From positions 13,475,754 to 13,539,753 of the forward strand of contig OZ026526.1 in the NCBI GenBank assembly GCA_964019695.1: a stretch of 64,000 nucleotides of DNA, in the 5' to 3' direction. Position numbers and translations under genes: made by a program. Position 1 is the first letter of the stretch; each line of letters opens with the position of its first letter. This document shows, piece after piece, positions 20,246 to 32,284 of this stretch. Source of the stretch: Loripinus fragilis. Lineage: Eukaryota; Mollusca; Bivalvia; Lucinida; Lucinidae. The notes beneath the pieces were generated by a model. That model was not told the DNA's origin and ran no database searches. It saw only the letters and a program-made list of their open reading frames with translations.

Positions 20246-20364
20246 GTCCATGTAGGATCGAGATATCTCACCCTAGGGGTCGGAATCTTAGCCAGGGACG
20301 AGGCTTGTCGAGTCCCTGGTTAAATTCTGACCCCGAGGGTGAGATTTCTCTTTCCTACATGGAC
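20246..20364. repeat. Hairpin repeat with about 52-bp arms
   Basis: GTCCATGTAGGA...GAGATATCTCACCCT...CCAGGGAC on the left is mirrored by GTCCCTGG...AGGGTGAGATTTCTC...CCTACATGGAC on the right, with a loop of about 14 bp. Several mismatches are present. It is probably a small hairpin-type repeat. Confidence 0.8.
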
Positions 20365-22027
20365 AGGCTCATGATGGATTGTTTTTCTCCCACTTTTGCA
20401 AGGGTTTTTGTCGGAACATAAAAAAGTCCAAAATACTTGAAAATTGAACTTTTTACTCGTTGGATTTATATTATTTCTGAGTGAACGAGTGCTTTTATCG
20501 GGTATTAAAATTGCCTATTAAAATGGGTGTAAACATAGTTTGCACCTCGTCGTTGACTGGGAAATACGATTTGAGCATTCGTTAAGTAGCGAAATGCAAA
20601 AAAAAATCCTGCTTGGCTCCCTCTGCCATTAGCGTCACATTGCCATAAATGTTAAGTGGTGCACGTTCGGTGACGTCATTAACGCTATATGACGTCAGTA
20701 AGTAACGCTTACCCTTGCTTGGTGACTTTGAGTTACTGGATGGACAATGACCATGGACTATGCGATGGACCAGTGTTTACAATCGGACGCTCGTCAAAGT
20801 CACAGCCTTGTCGCTGATTGGATTGTCAAATAAATAACGAGACAGGAAAGAAACGCCTAACTTGCAGTGTTCTATATGTCGAATAGCACGTATACACAAG
20901 CTGCATCATGATCTATTCCTGGACATTGTGAAGTTCAGACAGACATTTAGAACTGCCTCGGTCTTGTCCGAAAATAGATTTAACTTTGCCTGCTGGAGCT
21001 AATTACCTTTGCATACAATTTTAACAGATCAGTTTGTCCGGAAAGTGACACTAAAAGATTGCGGGCTTGCAACAGTTTGAACCCATGTCAGACATGATCA
21101 AATGGTCTGACTGGTGATGTTCCTAAAATAGTCTTGATATCAAATTGTACATGATAAAGATGACAAAAATATGAAAACTTATCCAGCATGCAAAGAGTTA
21201 TAATAAGCTCATTTCAAATAAAGTCGGTGTCAAAAATCTTTCTATCTGGAGCTTGAAAGGATACCGCTTTGATCTTAACCCTTAAAATGCAAATCATGAC
21301 AAATTGCACTGTACACTTTTGTGATCAATGTATTGCTTGAATTTCAGGGAGAAAATAGACCTTGATATTTCATATGAATCATCTATCAGCAGACAATTCA
21401 CATGAAATGTCGTTCCTTATTTGATTCCTAGGACAGCAACAAACTTTAAAAGTGCTGTCTGTTTTTTGTGGGCATGCGAGTCTAATAGGGTCAGTTTTAA
21501 TTATTGCTTAAGAAATGTGTGATTTATACTGCAAGCACAGTGAAAGAATGTGGTCTTAATTTCTACACAGAGGACACATGATAAGGTTATATGCTGCGGA
21601 ATATATGTGGAGATTAAAAACACCCAACACGGAGCCTGATATTTGTGATCTATGACACGCCAAAAGTAGGTATTTTCGGAGCACTGACACGTTGCGTTTA
21701 CAGTGACCAATCCCTTTACAGACAGGTAGGCGTTGCTTTCCTCTTGCGGTTGAATATTTGAATCAAATCAGGATCGACCATGTGACTTTTTTGATGAGCT
21801 GCTGACAATCGTTGTGCTAGCGCTCGTGAATCTGTTTGTCCATGGTCGTGTTCCAAGCCCTGTACTAAGGTGCAATATACTTGTCCTCTGAATATTTTTT
21901 GGAAAAAAAAGAATATTTTACTCTGCCCATGTAAGAAAGCAGTCACGTGGTCATGTAAGACATGACATCTTAACGTGTATGATGGGCAAAGGTGGGAGAA
22001 AAGAGTTTCATTCCCAGGATAAAAATG
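20365..22027. other. Unassigned sequence
   Basis: No recognisable repeat or gene in about 1.6 kb. Short minus-strand frames at 21501-21710 and 21716-21946 have no motif and no neighbours to support them. Confidence 0.4.
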
Positions 22028-22272
22028 AGGCCCTGGAAGGGTTTTTAGGAATACAGGATATTGGCCAAAAAATTAAAAGTTTACAGGATATTTTTGTAAA
22101 TAGTTAAAGGGATATGGGATACTTGGATCAATTTTAGTGATATAGGGTTACAATGCTTTCTGAATTTTTGGGATATTTGCCATATTTATTTTAGGGATAT
22201 GGGATATTTTTCAAAAAAAATAAAGGGATAAGGGATACTGGGACCCCCCCCCCCCCCCTTCCAGGGCCTAAA
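22028..22272. mobile_element. MITE with AGGCCCTGGAAGGG ends (family H)
   Basis: Left end AGGCCCTGGAAGGG and right end CCCCTTCCAGGGCCT are inverted copies. The interior is built of GGGATATGGGATA and ACAGGATATT words, with a run of about 17 C next to the right end. About 245 bp, non-coding. Confidence 0.75.
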
Positions 22273-22324
22273 AAGTCAGACATCCTTATCGGGTGTGAAA
22301 GAAAGACCCATGAAATGCTAAGTA

Positions 22325-22510
22325 GAGATACAGAACAAAGTGTCACATGACAGCAAGAAAACAACCAACTCTATGCGATCGCAAAAATAGAAGGGACTCG
22401 AAGGATTAATTTGCAAAACAAAGAACCAATACAACCCCTCCCCCACCACACACACACAATGGGAGCAACAACAAAAAATGAATCAACACCAACAAAAACT
22501 TAAACTTGAG
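22325..22510 (+). repeat. Family D repeat, copy 3
   Basis: CACATGACAGCAAGAAAACA, AACCAACTCTATGCGAT, then CACACACACAATGGGAGC and AACAACAAAAAATGAATCAA match family D from its middle to its end. Confidence 0.6.
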
Positions 22511-23814
22511 CCTTAGAACAGACAGCAGCCAAGGTTATAGGCTGGCTTAAATATACTGTACTGGCCAAAACGTCGCCCTATATTCTGCTGTTGTTAGAAC
22601 AACAAAAGATATTTAGCTCGCAGCTTATACATAGTATCATCACAGGGTAACAATCAAATTACTGTAACTAACAATGTTAAACCGAAGAAAATGACGCTTA
22701 ACTCACAGACATGTTTTCTATACTAAAACCAACTGCTAATTGGTCACCTTACATTTTTACGCTAGTTCAGAAAGTGAAACGTAGGGTATACAAAATTCAT
22801 GTGTTTTTTAAGTGAAGCAATACTTTGCCAAGACTCTGCAGGTTATTTCATTTAAAAATGATGTGAACTTCTTGCGCGGACGAAGTTAGAGAATAGGTAC
22901 CCTAATTTAAAAAATTCACACTTTTTCTACGATATAAACCATAACACAAATTAACGTTTTGTTTGTTTGAAGATGTTACTGGCTAGCGTGATATAAGAAG
23001 AATAAACCTCAAAAATTTTGATTCAATCGGACTCGTCGTTATTGTTACTCAACAACATAAAACAAACACTTTTAGCAGGTGAATCATTGAAATTCAGCGT
23101 TAAGCTTGCAATTTACATAGAGACTTTGCACTGCTCTATACGCTTTATTATCAGTGATACGGCATTAAAATTTTCAGCGATTGTTCATTATCACCAGGCG
23201 TCACCGTCCTGCATTGAAAATTGAAAAAACAAAATTAAAATGCTACCAAATCGATTTTTAAACTCTCACATTGAAACCGGAAGTGAACAGTAGTGGTAAA
23301 ACAATAATCGCCAAAAATGGACTAATCAATTTCTACTGTGTTTGGCCTACAATGTTCAAATAAAATTAAGTGCATTTAACAATTTTACCAGTAAATACTG
23401 GCGAATTTAAAAAATCTCGAAAAAATTTGAAAAATGCAACATTTTAAAAAAAGCGTAAAAAATCTACCATAAGCAAAATATCAATTGTTTTGGTGTTTTT
23501 CAAGATGGGCAGACCAGTTTGTAACCATATAAACGTCAATTTTATAAAAACTACTCTCAAAACCATTTTTTCTTAAAAAGTCGATATTTGCATTTTTAAG
23601 CGAAAAACTTTAATGCAAAAGAAAACTGTTCAAAAACACTGCTAAGCGTTTGCCCATTAAAAACACATATATAGGCAAAAATCATTTCAATTTTATTCGC
23701 GTTTGGTCAGATATGTGACCAATTAGAACTTGGTTTTAGTAAAGCTTCCAAAATATAGTATTTGATAGCATTTAATCAATGCATTGTAGAGTTATGATAA
23801 AAGTAAATAAGAGA
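22511..23814. other. Unassigned AT-rich sequence
   Basis: About 1.3 kb with no gene or repeat recognised. The 68-residue frame at 23018-23224 has no motif. Confidence 0.4.
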
Positions 23815-23850
23815 GCAAAGATCAGGAATCGATGCAATCAAGTACTATAG
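23815..23850 (+). repeat. Family C fragment
   Basis: AGAGCAAAGATCAGGAATCG then ATGCAATCAAGTACT, the first 35 bp of family C. The short length suggests a deletion or a 3'-truncated copy. Confidence 0.55.
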
Positions 23851-24640
23851 TCCGTCCAGTTGAGAAAGACTGGGCGGTTCTTAGCAAAGACACACCCGTG
23901 GACATTTCCATATAAAACTAGGTAAGACAGAGTGTATTTATTCACCTGTGAAACGCTTTACGGCTGTATACCTGTATACACCTGTAGTAGTTTTGAGCCC
24001 ATTTTGAGAAAAAAGCATCTAGAATTAATTTGGATAAAAGGGAGACTGACTAGTCTAGATTTATGCGCTCCGATAATGTTTCGAAATTTTAAGTATTCAA
24101 ATTATAAAACTGAATAAAAAAAAAAATAATGGTCTGCAATGAAAAATCAATACTATAAATTGATCGGCAAACGAGATGATGGTTTCTTATTACATCGGCG
24201 TGTGGCGAAGGCTCTGACGAGCCTTCATGTACGCATGACCTCGCCAGGGCTTTCGCTTCTCACATTAACAAAGTATACAAGTTGAAGAAGACTCCAAACA
24301 ACTTTTAGACATCTAGTCTCTCTGGACACGCCAGAATGAGCGATTATCATAGGCTTTTTCGGATATGCGATAAGACCAAATCTTATGTTTGTATGCCCTT
24401 TTCTCATGATCCATATACTTAACCCTTGTCCCGCTGAATTCTAATTGGTGATTTATTATTATTGTATCAGGCTTAAAAATCAAACCAGTTTTGCCATACA
24501 GACAGAATTTATAGAAAGTGCAAACCTGTCCTCCCCTAAAACCTTCACAACATATCCATCCCGGAAAATGAAATGCAGCAGGTCCCCAGCAGCATACTAA
24601 AGATAAACGTTTACCAGGCATGCTAACGTATAAAAGGAGC
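23851..24640. other. Unassigned sequence with one short hairpin
   Basis: GAAGGCTC-TGAC-GAGCCTTC at about 24208-24227 can form an 8-bp stem with a 4-base loop. Otherwise nothing is recognised. Minus-strand frames at 24225-24621 have no domain. Confidence 0.4.
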
Positions 24641-25532
24641 TCTAGCGATAAGGCGTATATTTTCCCTAGTTGACATGATTACAAAACCTAAATTTCAAAT
24701 TGCCCTAATGTTATTGAAATTGGACTGTTTCGGTGGTAAAATATGCATAGAAATCATCAAAATATGTTTCAAAGCGATTCGTCATTTACAAAGCCGTGAA
24801 AACTTGGGCCTTCTACTCCCACCCCTCATTTTACGTCTTTAGACCGGGTGCCGTTTAGACGAGAGTTTTAGTAAATTCATTGCAGGTTTTCAAAAAGTAA
24901 AAGTGCTAAAATATTAAGAATATAAGTGCCCTTCATTTCCAAAACTTTGCGGTACTCCTTCTGCGCATGCGTACAAAATATACTTAAAATTGTGACGTTT
25001 GTCATTGAAAAGATGAAACTGGCGTCTTTCAGTTTGTTTTTAGATGCTTTCCCCCCCTAGACCCAAGATGCCCTTTGGACAATTAAATGTCGCTATACAA
25101 ATATATAACATATGTAAAGGGCGTCTTGGGTCTAGGGGGGGGGGGGGAAGGGGTCGTATAAGCGAAAGAAGACATCAAATATCTTACAAAATAAACCGCT
25201 TTGCAAGATGGTCGTTTTTATTGTACATCAACTGTATAAATAGTTTTACTGTACATAGCGTGGTTCCTTGTTTAACGGTCTAGTTCCCATATATGTTACT
25301 GATTAATAAGCACAGTTGATGATCGAAATAAATTCTCATTTGATCAGAAGTAGAGTTATTACATGCATGAAGGAAACCCCGTTTTAAATATACAAATTCG
25401 GGGGCAAAGGTACATCGACGGCTCGTCTATATATATTTGTTGAATGTGCCTAGTTTCTCCAGTCGTTATTTCAACAAAATAAAACAAACGTCTCGTTTAG
25501 GGAGATTGCTCGCCTTATCGCTAGAAATTCTT
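24641..25532 (+). mobile_element. Relative of the 929-bp foldback, copy 3 (both ends present)
   Basis: The most complete member of the family. The left end is TCTAGCGATAAGGCGTATAT at about 24641 and the right end is CGCCTTATCGCTAGAAATTC to 25532, a terminal inverted repeat of about 15 bp. The left half is homologous to the arms at 1562-2490, and the right half to 19640-20052. The halves meet at an inner inverted repeat around 25058-25140 with a G-run. No transposase is seen, so it is non-autonomous. Confidence 0.8.
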
Positions 25533-25679
25533 GGTCACTCTTGTCGTCTGCGCTTCAGTTGGTTGCACGAGTAAAGCGTTCATAGGCTATTACACCCGAT
25601 TAACTGTAGACTAGTCGTATTTGACGGTGTATGACAGCGCTCTGTCTGACACGCCCAGTCTCTGTTAGCTGGTCGCACT

Positions 25680-25935
25680 ATACACCTGACCCAGGATATC
25701 AATGGGAAAGTGACAAACTTACAATGAGACACCACAAACTAGAGCCAAGAGGCCAGCCCTTTCCCAGTGGGTGACCACAAGGTACAAATAAACAGACGTG
25801 CACAAAGGCGTAACAAACACAAGACAGGAAAAATATAAATGATCCACAAAAGAAGTACCGCCTTGGAACGGTCAGTAAGACTATTTTACTGGAGGGCTTT
25901 AACCAGTTTCAGGGCGCCAACCTCGCTCTTAATTC
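25680..25935 (+). repeat. Family C repeat, longest separate copy
   Basis: Begins ACACCTGACCCAGGATATCA, continues with GAGCCAAGAGGCCAGCCC and GTACCGCCTTGGAACGGTCA, and ends with AGTTTCAGGGCGCCAACCTC. It matches 9240-9470 and lacks the first 35 bp. The frame at 25839-26114 is partly read through it. Confidence 0.7.
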
Positions 25936-26284
25936 TAATGTATGGCATGCTACGAACTTTACGAATCCCCTCGTATATTAAAACAGGAGGTGAATCCAAT
26001 AATTTGAACATTGATCAATTGCTTCAAACAGCTATTAATATACTTTTTGCTTACTGTAAAGACGGCAACTTTAATATTCATATCTGGGCGTGGTTCAGCT
26101 ATTTCATCTGCTAAGGAAGGGAAATCAGGTTTTTATAATTTAATGAAGAATTAATAAGTTGTTTGGGCCGCTCAAATGTGCGTGTATTTCATGAAAATCT
26201 TAACAGTATACACACTGAACTCACATTTTAACCCTTCAAGCGCATAATCACAAAATGTCTGTTTTTGTCTTCCACTAAAATATT
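25936..26284. other. Unassigned spacer
   Basis: No feature recognised. Confidence 0.4.
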
Positions 26285-26430
26285 TGAAGTCTCAAAGACA
26301 AACAGTGTGGACCCAGATCAGACTGGTCCTGTAGGAGCAGTCTGATCTGGGTCCACAATGTTTGCCACTATGCTTATGTTAAATAGACATTTTCAGATGC
26401 AGTTATTTTGCTGGCGTTTTAAGGACTAAA
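26285..26430. repeat. Hairpin repeat family I, copy 2
   Basis: A perfect 20-bp stem: TGTGGACCCAGATCAGACTG at 26309-26328 is followed after 12 bases by its exact complement to 26360. AAACAGTG and TGTTTGCC flank the stem as in the other copies. Confidence 0.8.
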
Positions 26431-27394
26431 TAATGTATTTTGCGTCTATACTGAGATAATGGCGCAAGATCGAATAAAACCACGCCTTATTTTCAGCCTT
26501 AGCATATGTCTAGGGTTGATTAGTCCTAATTACGCATTCATGAGGTGCCGCCTATACATTAAGTTATATAATACGCGTATGGTTTTTCTGCAAGAGAAAA
26601 CATTCAGGCGAGCGTATACATGTAATGCAATCCCATATAAAGGCTTTTAAAAGTGCGCCTCTACTTCTCATGACCTAGAGCGATAATCAATTGATGCATC
26701 TTCAAACTAATTGAGAACTACACAAATCCTGCTAACAAACATGCCCCTTTATGGTTTGATTATCTGCAGACAGACTATACAATGGAACTTAATTGATAAC
26801 CCAGACGGTTGTAAACAGATCGTTTGTAAGCTGCTGGTACTGAGAGCGAAGTAGTCGGCTTTTGGGCTTCTTTTTTTGATAATTTTGTAAACATACAATG
26901 TCATATAATTTGATTGTTAGGTCCAGACAGTCAAAATTCAATATATTTACCATTGGCGAAGCTCCCATTACGTAGTTACGCACGTGCGTAATGACAATTG
27001 TACCCATTTAAGGGAAATCACCTAATGTGGTTATATTGAATTTCCATACCATAAGGAAATTCTCTTAAAGAAAAGAATTCGCTCCCTCTGGGAGCAAATT
27101 CTTTCCTTAAATTGAAAAGGGACGCAATTGATGAGAATCAATGCTCGTTCTAGTGGTCTCCCTTTGATGTGAGTAACATTTTCAGCGTTTCGGCTACGCC
27201 GTTGTATACATTCATCCTGTCTCCGTTTCGCAATTCACCACTCCGAAAACCACGCTCACTTTAACTCTTTGTTTACCTAGATTCGTCTGCTGATACATGT
27301 AGCATTTGCAAATAGTTTGGGCCAAGCCGGATCAGCCTGATGTGGATCCAAATGGCTTCACTCTCCAATGGTATTCTTGAGAGAGGTTTTTCTG
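26431..27394. other. Unassigned sequence with a short hairpin
   Basis: AAAGAATTCGCTCCC and GGGAGCAAATTCTTT around 27071-27105 form a stem with a 3-base loop. No gene recognised. Frames at 26459-27007 have no motif. Confidence 0.4.
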
Positions 27395-27545
27395 TCTTGT
27401 GGTCACCCGCTGGGAAAGGGCGGACCTATTGGCTCTTGTTTGTGATATTTAATTGTGTTTTTGGCACTTTCCCATGTGGTATCCTTGGTCAGGTGTGGTA
27501 CTTAATTGTATCGATTCCCGATCTTTGCCGCCTTTCTTATTTCGA
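27395..27545 (-). repeat. Family C repeat, minus-strand copy
   Basis: In reverse complement: AAAGATCGGGAATCGATACA, AGTACCACACCTGACCAAGG, CACATGGGAAAGTGCC and GAGCCAATAGGTCCGCCC. It is collinear with 9190-9330. Confidence 0.65.
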
Positions 27546-27909
27546 CAAAAATGATTTTGAAAAAACAGCAGACGACAAAAGGCGTGAATAATAATCAAGC
27601 ATGTCAATTTTTAAATCCACTAACTGTAAGGTGTGGGGAATTAAACATGTGCTACGTCATCGTTGCATTGGTCAATCATACACTATCAGGTGACTTTTTA
27701 GTGATATTCTGGGCAGGGTTCGTCTATTCGAACATGTCACATTTAATGTTCTTTTTTTAGTAAAATTCTGAGTATTTTCTTATCAATAATTTTATACATG
27801 TTTTTAAAATGCCCAAAGGAGTACCAACAACATATGTTTTTTATTCAGAAAGAAGAAAAATAAATTTTAATTGCACGCTGTTGTACATGCATTGAAAGGA
27901 ATGTATATA

Positions 27910-29275
27910 CAGCTGCTTTCCAAAATATTTATAGATAGCGATTCTGTCATACTTATTTACATACCCCATACTTGTTTGAGTGTTTGTAATAACATTGTGC
28001 TTTGTTTGAAATATAATTTATTTCTGCTCCTGTGTGCACGACATATCTAGTTATAGTGAGTAAAAATATGGCTTTTTTTGCAGATGTTTTGTATCAAGTC
28101 TTAACTTCTAAAAAAGTTGATTATATTTTTACCAAATCAAAGTTGCTTATCAAAACTCCATTTCGAATTATGGGATAATAAGGAGACTAGCAAAGTAAAC
28201 AGTGGTGGTAAACTATAAAGTCATGTATACGGAGCATTGTGAAAATTCTTTAAGAATAGAAGCTATAGATATAGAGTGTATCAACAATGAATTGCTTGAT
28301 TGACTTTGGTGTATGTGCATAGCAGGTTGCACCAATTTGCACCAATTTTATAATTTTACATAATTACTTTTAAAATATATATTGTAAGTGCATTTTTGGA
28401 TGTCCAAATTTGATGCTACAGCAGTAAGAGCCCAAATATTAGAAGAAAGACCAAATGAAAAGTACAGTACTGCCAAACAGTTACATGGGCCAAAAGGGGT
28501 TCGAAATTGTATTAAAATTGGGAAAATGTCATCTTTTCAGATGAATCCACCATCTAAACCTATTTCTTTTGCAAACCTTTTCCCATCTGGCGTCTGAAAC
28601 ACGAACAAATGAATCCACACTACATTGATGGATGAGTAAAAATCCACTGGAGTCGTATTGAGGGGACTATCTCGTAACTTTTAAAGGGGTCTCTCAATTT
28701 AAGTTTATTAATGAAACAATCACCAGTAAGGCATATCAGGATAATATCAAAAGCATTTAAAACTCCAAAATGAATGCACAATGCCCAAAGCATTCAACAA
28801 GCTAGCGCATCTTGCAATAGCTCTTTAAGATATTCACGCATTCACCAGGGTGGTGATATTTTTGAGTTGCCTCATTACAGTAGAGATCTGGCCCCCATAG
28901 ATACTGACTGTAGCATTGTTAAGCGTCACGTTAGTCGGATATCAAATATAATATATTTTAGAAAGTACTGTCAAATTTGGTGCACCTTGAATTCAGATGA
29001 CCTAGAAGTCGTGCATTCGGCTATGCCAAAATGATACAACTGATGGTTGTGTTACTAAGTGTAAGATGACATGCCAGATTTTGCCGGAAATGAAATCAGT
29101 TTCAAGATAAAATGATTTTCTTACAGTGCTATACAAATGCTTTTATAAAACATAGAACAAATAATGATTTGCACCTATTAATACATTGCAAAATCAAATC
29201 TTAAGAACATAGGGTATGTAAATAATTATGACAAAAATCGCTATCTAGAGAAAATTTGGCTTAGAATATCTCATA
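27910..29275 (+). mobile_element. Decayed Tc1-like transposon
   Basis: The left end (TA then CAGCTGCTTTCCAAAATATT, with ATAGCGATTCTGTCATACTT beyond) and the right end (GGGTATGTAAATAATTATGA then CGCTATCTAGAG) are inverted relatives. The outermost right bases are eroded. About 1.37 kb, near the usual length for the family. Between the ends lies a broken transposase on the plus strand (separate entry). Confidence 0.75.
28390..29035 (+). pseudogene. Tc1-like transposase pseudogene
   Basis: The DDE transposase of a Tc1/mariner-family element, inactive. In changing frames it reads NWENVIFSDEST near 28530-28565, containing the catalytic-Asp motif, then FINETITSKAYQDNIKS at about 28704-28755. ELPHYSRDLAPID at about 28865-28903 corresponds to the W-P-x-SPDLNPIE block, with the third acidic residue as Asp. 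The two longest pieces are frames at 28388-28597 and 28774-29034. Many stops and frameshifts are present. The N-terminal DNA-binding part is not recognisable. Confidence 0.8.
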
Positions 29276-30189
29276 AAGCAATCATACGATTTATTAGTGG
29301 AACACAAAAATGATTCACCCTTTATTTAAAACAAAATGTTTTATCAGAACATACAATTAATTAAAAATTTGATCATAATCAGATTTAGATAAGGGCAATA
29401 TCGCGATTCAGATACATGTAATTTGAATGCTACTGGAGCCAATTTTTGGAATATTTAATTAACGTCCTGTTAATTTAAAAGTTCAACAATATCGCCTATT
29501 TCATTGCAAAGTGTGCACAATTTCCGTATTTTTTTAATTGATCAACTATACTTAAGGAATCTTCTAACGCATACAGTAAACAATTTACTACAAACGTTAA
29601 ATAATATTAAACGTATTCAACGTGTTGTTGTTAAACCAACTATCAATATTATTCACATCATGTGTGAATATTTCAAAACAATACCTTTGGTATTATGCAA
29701 AACATAGCTGAATTAATTTGAAAGGGTAAAAATCGGAAGTCACAAAAATTGGAATTTAGGCTCAAGTCTGCATTTCGGTGAGGCAATTTTAGTTTTATTT
29801 GTCATGCTGCAATTGAAAAACGTCATTTTGTAAAATTTAATGCATTAAATTTACGTCGGTTTAGGCTTCAGACACAATGACGACCTTGGCAGAAAATTTT
29901 TATTGGTGGGTCACTGCCTGGTGTTTGTCTTTGGATGGGCCCACCGTGGCTCAACTGGAGGAGGGTTTATTTTAGTTCTGACTGTCTGTGATTTCAGATC
30001 CATTTTCTTTGTTACATCACAGTAATAATTTGATTGTTTCCCCGTGATGATAAATTGGATAAGTAAGGAGGCCTCCACGCGAGCTTAACATTTGTTTGGT
30101 TTTGACAGCATAATCTAGGGCGAAGACTTGGCCAGTAAAATTAATTTAAGCCCCCAGTAACTTCAACTGAGCGTTCTAAGGCGATGTAT
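29276..30189. other. Unassigned sequence
   Basis: No gene recognised. Positions 29936-29955 share GGGCCCACCGTGGCTCAAC with 13599-13618 in reverse complement, and GTGGGTCACTGCCTGG occurs at about 29906. Confidence 0.4.
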
Positions 30190-30455
30190 ATATTGTTGTT
30201 GATTCATTTTTTATTGTTGCTCCTATTGTTTGTGTTTTTTTTTTGTATTTGGTACTTGTCTTTCTTTTGTTGTGCAGTACTTAGTGTCATTTCTAGTTTG
30301 GCAATCATCTCACTGGGGAAGAGAGAGATGGTTGCTTAAAAATGCTTGTGATGTCATGTGACTGTTAGTGCTCTGTGTCTCTTCCTCACGGTGAAATGGG
30401 TAGGTGTGGTACTTGATTGTATCGATTCCTGATCTTTGCAACCTTACTTACTTTG
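30190..30455 (-). repeat. Family D repeat joined to the start of family C, minus strand
   Basis: In reverse complement it reads AAAGATCAGGAATCGATACA and ATCAAGTACCACACC (start of C), then TTTCACCGTGAGGAAGAGAC, CAACCATCTCTCTCTTCCCC, CTAGAAATGACACTAAGTAC and CAATAGGAGCAACAATAAAA (family D). C and D therefore seem to be variants that share a 5' end. Confidence 0.65.
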
Positions 30456-30565
30456 GTATGCATTGAGTGATTGTTGTATTTCTTGGCCATACACTACTTT
30501 CTTTTTTCATGCGATTTTGAACAGTTGAAATATAAAAAGACCACACTGTATGTACCATCTGCAGA

Positions 30566-30669
30566 GCTCTGCTGCTGGCTAGTAGAATAAATGTTTTACC
30601 ATCAAAGCTATCCTGCTCCCCAGATCTAAAGCCAATCGAGCACATATGCGATACGATTGTCAGGAATAA
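30566..30669 (+). pseudogene. Second Tc1-like transposase fragment
   Basis: The translation ALLLASRINVLPSKLSCSPD then LKPIEHICDTIVRN matches the C-terminal catalytic block of Tc1-type transposases (SPDLNPIEH-x-WD). The conserved Trp is Cys here. Upstream sequence is too decayed to read. The minus-strand frame at 30448-30645 is its shadow. It is not part of the 27.9-29.3 kb element. Confidence 0.8.
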
Positions 30670-31649
30670 TTTAATTACTTGTGTGTGCGCATTGTCCGTT
30701 CACGTTTATAGATGTAAAAGATAGAAGTTGAATGTGTTTTTCGTATTTTATGAATAATAGAATACAGACTGACTTACCTTTGAAAATAATTCATGACTAA
30801 TTAATCCATGTTATTAAATGAAATACATTTGACAAATTGCTATTCTGTTTTCCGTATTGATTTGTTTGAAAAATGGTAAATTTGCGACTTTCGTTTTTTG
30901 AAGTTTTCAACTAAAACTTCAATATTTTAAATACTCTTGGTCGGTTTTCTCCGAAAATAGCCATGCATTACCGAAAAACATTGTTCTAATTTATTCCAGA
31001 ATATTTTTTAATTCGAAATTCTAGTTTTCAAGAAAGTGCCAATACAAAAGTGTATGCGTTAGAAGATTCCTTAGGTGTAGTTCCAATAGGAGAATTAATA
31101 AAGTGCAAAAATGAAATGAATAGCAGGTCATTGGTTATTTAGTTTATGCATATATAGTTAGGACTGCGTGACGTCATTTAGCCTTAAATGGCTGCCTTCC
31201 ATGGCTGTTTATTGTCTACTTTAAACTATATCTGCAACATCAGATTTTGATCCAGCTTGCAACAGATTGTAAGGTTTTACAAGGACTTCAATGTCTGATA
31301 TGGGTTTCACGTTGATTTCTCCTTTCAAGTATTGTATTTTCTACTGAAGTGATCTACAGGATACCCGTGCAGTTTTTGGAGATAATTTGCGTAAAAAATA
31401 AGAATTACAAGACACCAAGTGAATATGGCTATCGAAATGCCTCAATTACAGATCACAGACCAGTCATGCCACCACGAGGAAGCGACAATAGTACAAACGG
31501 ACAATGACACCCAAATGAATAAAAAATACAATTGAAAAACAAAACAATCAGTTCACTTTTCCAGCCTATTTAACCTATTTCAGCTGAATGAAATTTCTAA
31601 CTCATGTCCATTGGACCAGCCCCTTTCAGTTTTCATGGGTGTTGAGTGG
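30670..31649. other. Mostly unassigned sequence
   Basis: AT-rich, with no gene seen. Around 31447-31510, ACAGACCAGTCATGCCACCA and GAGGAAGCGACAATAG look like a poor family D start. Confidence 0.4.
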
Positions 31650-31800
31650 TATTCTTAATTTTTAATTTAAAATTTAATACAGTATTCTGTAAGCAATAAG
31701 TGGATATCCTGATCAGACGCCGCACTCTGCGGCGTCTGATCTGGGTCTCTACACTGTTTGCATATGCTTCACAGAAAATGCGCTAGGCTGGTATGGGTTG
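31650..31800. repeat. Hairpin repeat family I, copy 3
   Basis: GATCAGACGCCGC-ACTCT-GCGGCGTCTGATC forms a 13-bp perfect stem at 31711-31741. It is followed by TGGGTCTCTACACTGTTTGC, as at 4440 and 26345, and AATGCGCTAGGCTGGTATGG. Confidence 0.75.
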
Positions 31801-32284
31801 ACACACTAGTATAGTGTACTACCATTTTCAATTTGAATTTGAATTTTACATTATAACGCGCGCGTCTTAACGTGACGTCATAGGATAAATAACAATAAAC
31901 AGTGGAATTTCCGTAATTTCATGAAACAGGCAAAATGTCGTTGCATGCAGGAGAAAATTATTTCTGTGCAAAACATAAAGCCTTTCCGAACTTTTACTAA
32001 TGTCTCTCAAAATTAATGGGTTAACAACTAAAACATTTTGTCAACATCTAGTTTACAACAGTTGATATATGTTTGATGCTGACCTATAGACCTGTCTCTA
32101 AGCTAGCTCTGATAATGAGCTCTATTTTTGTTCTATATTTTCAATATTGCATAAAGGAAATGGAAGCTTAACAAATACGCTTTTAATGAAGGCATAAACA
32201 ATTTTGTTCGTGACAACCACCGCATACTGCACTTTTATGTCTCTTGTTGTCAAATACATATATCAGATCTGATGCGACCTACAA
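31801..32284. other. Unassigned sequence
   Basis: Includes a CpG cluster, ACGCGCGCGTCTTAACGTGA followed by CGTCAT (about 31856-31881). No gene recognised. Confidence 0.4.
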
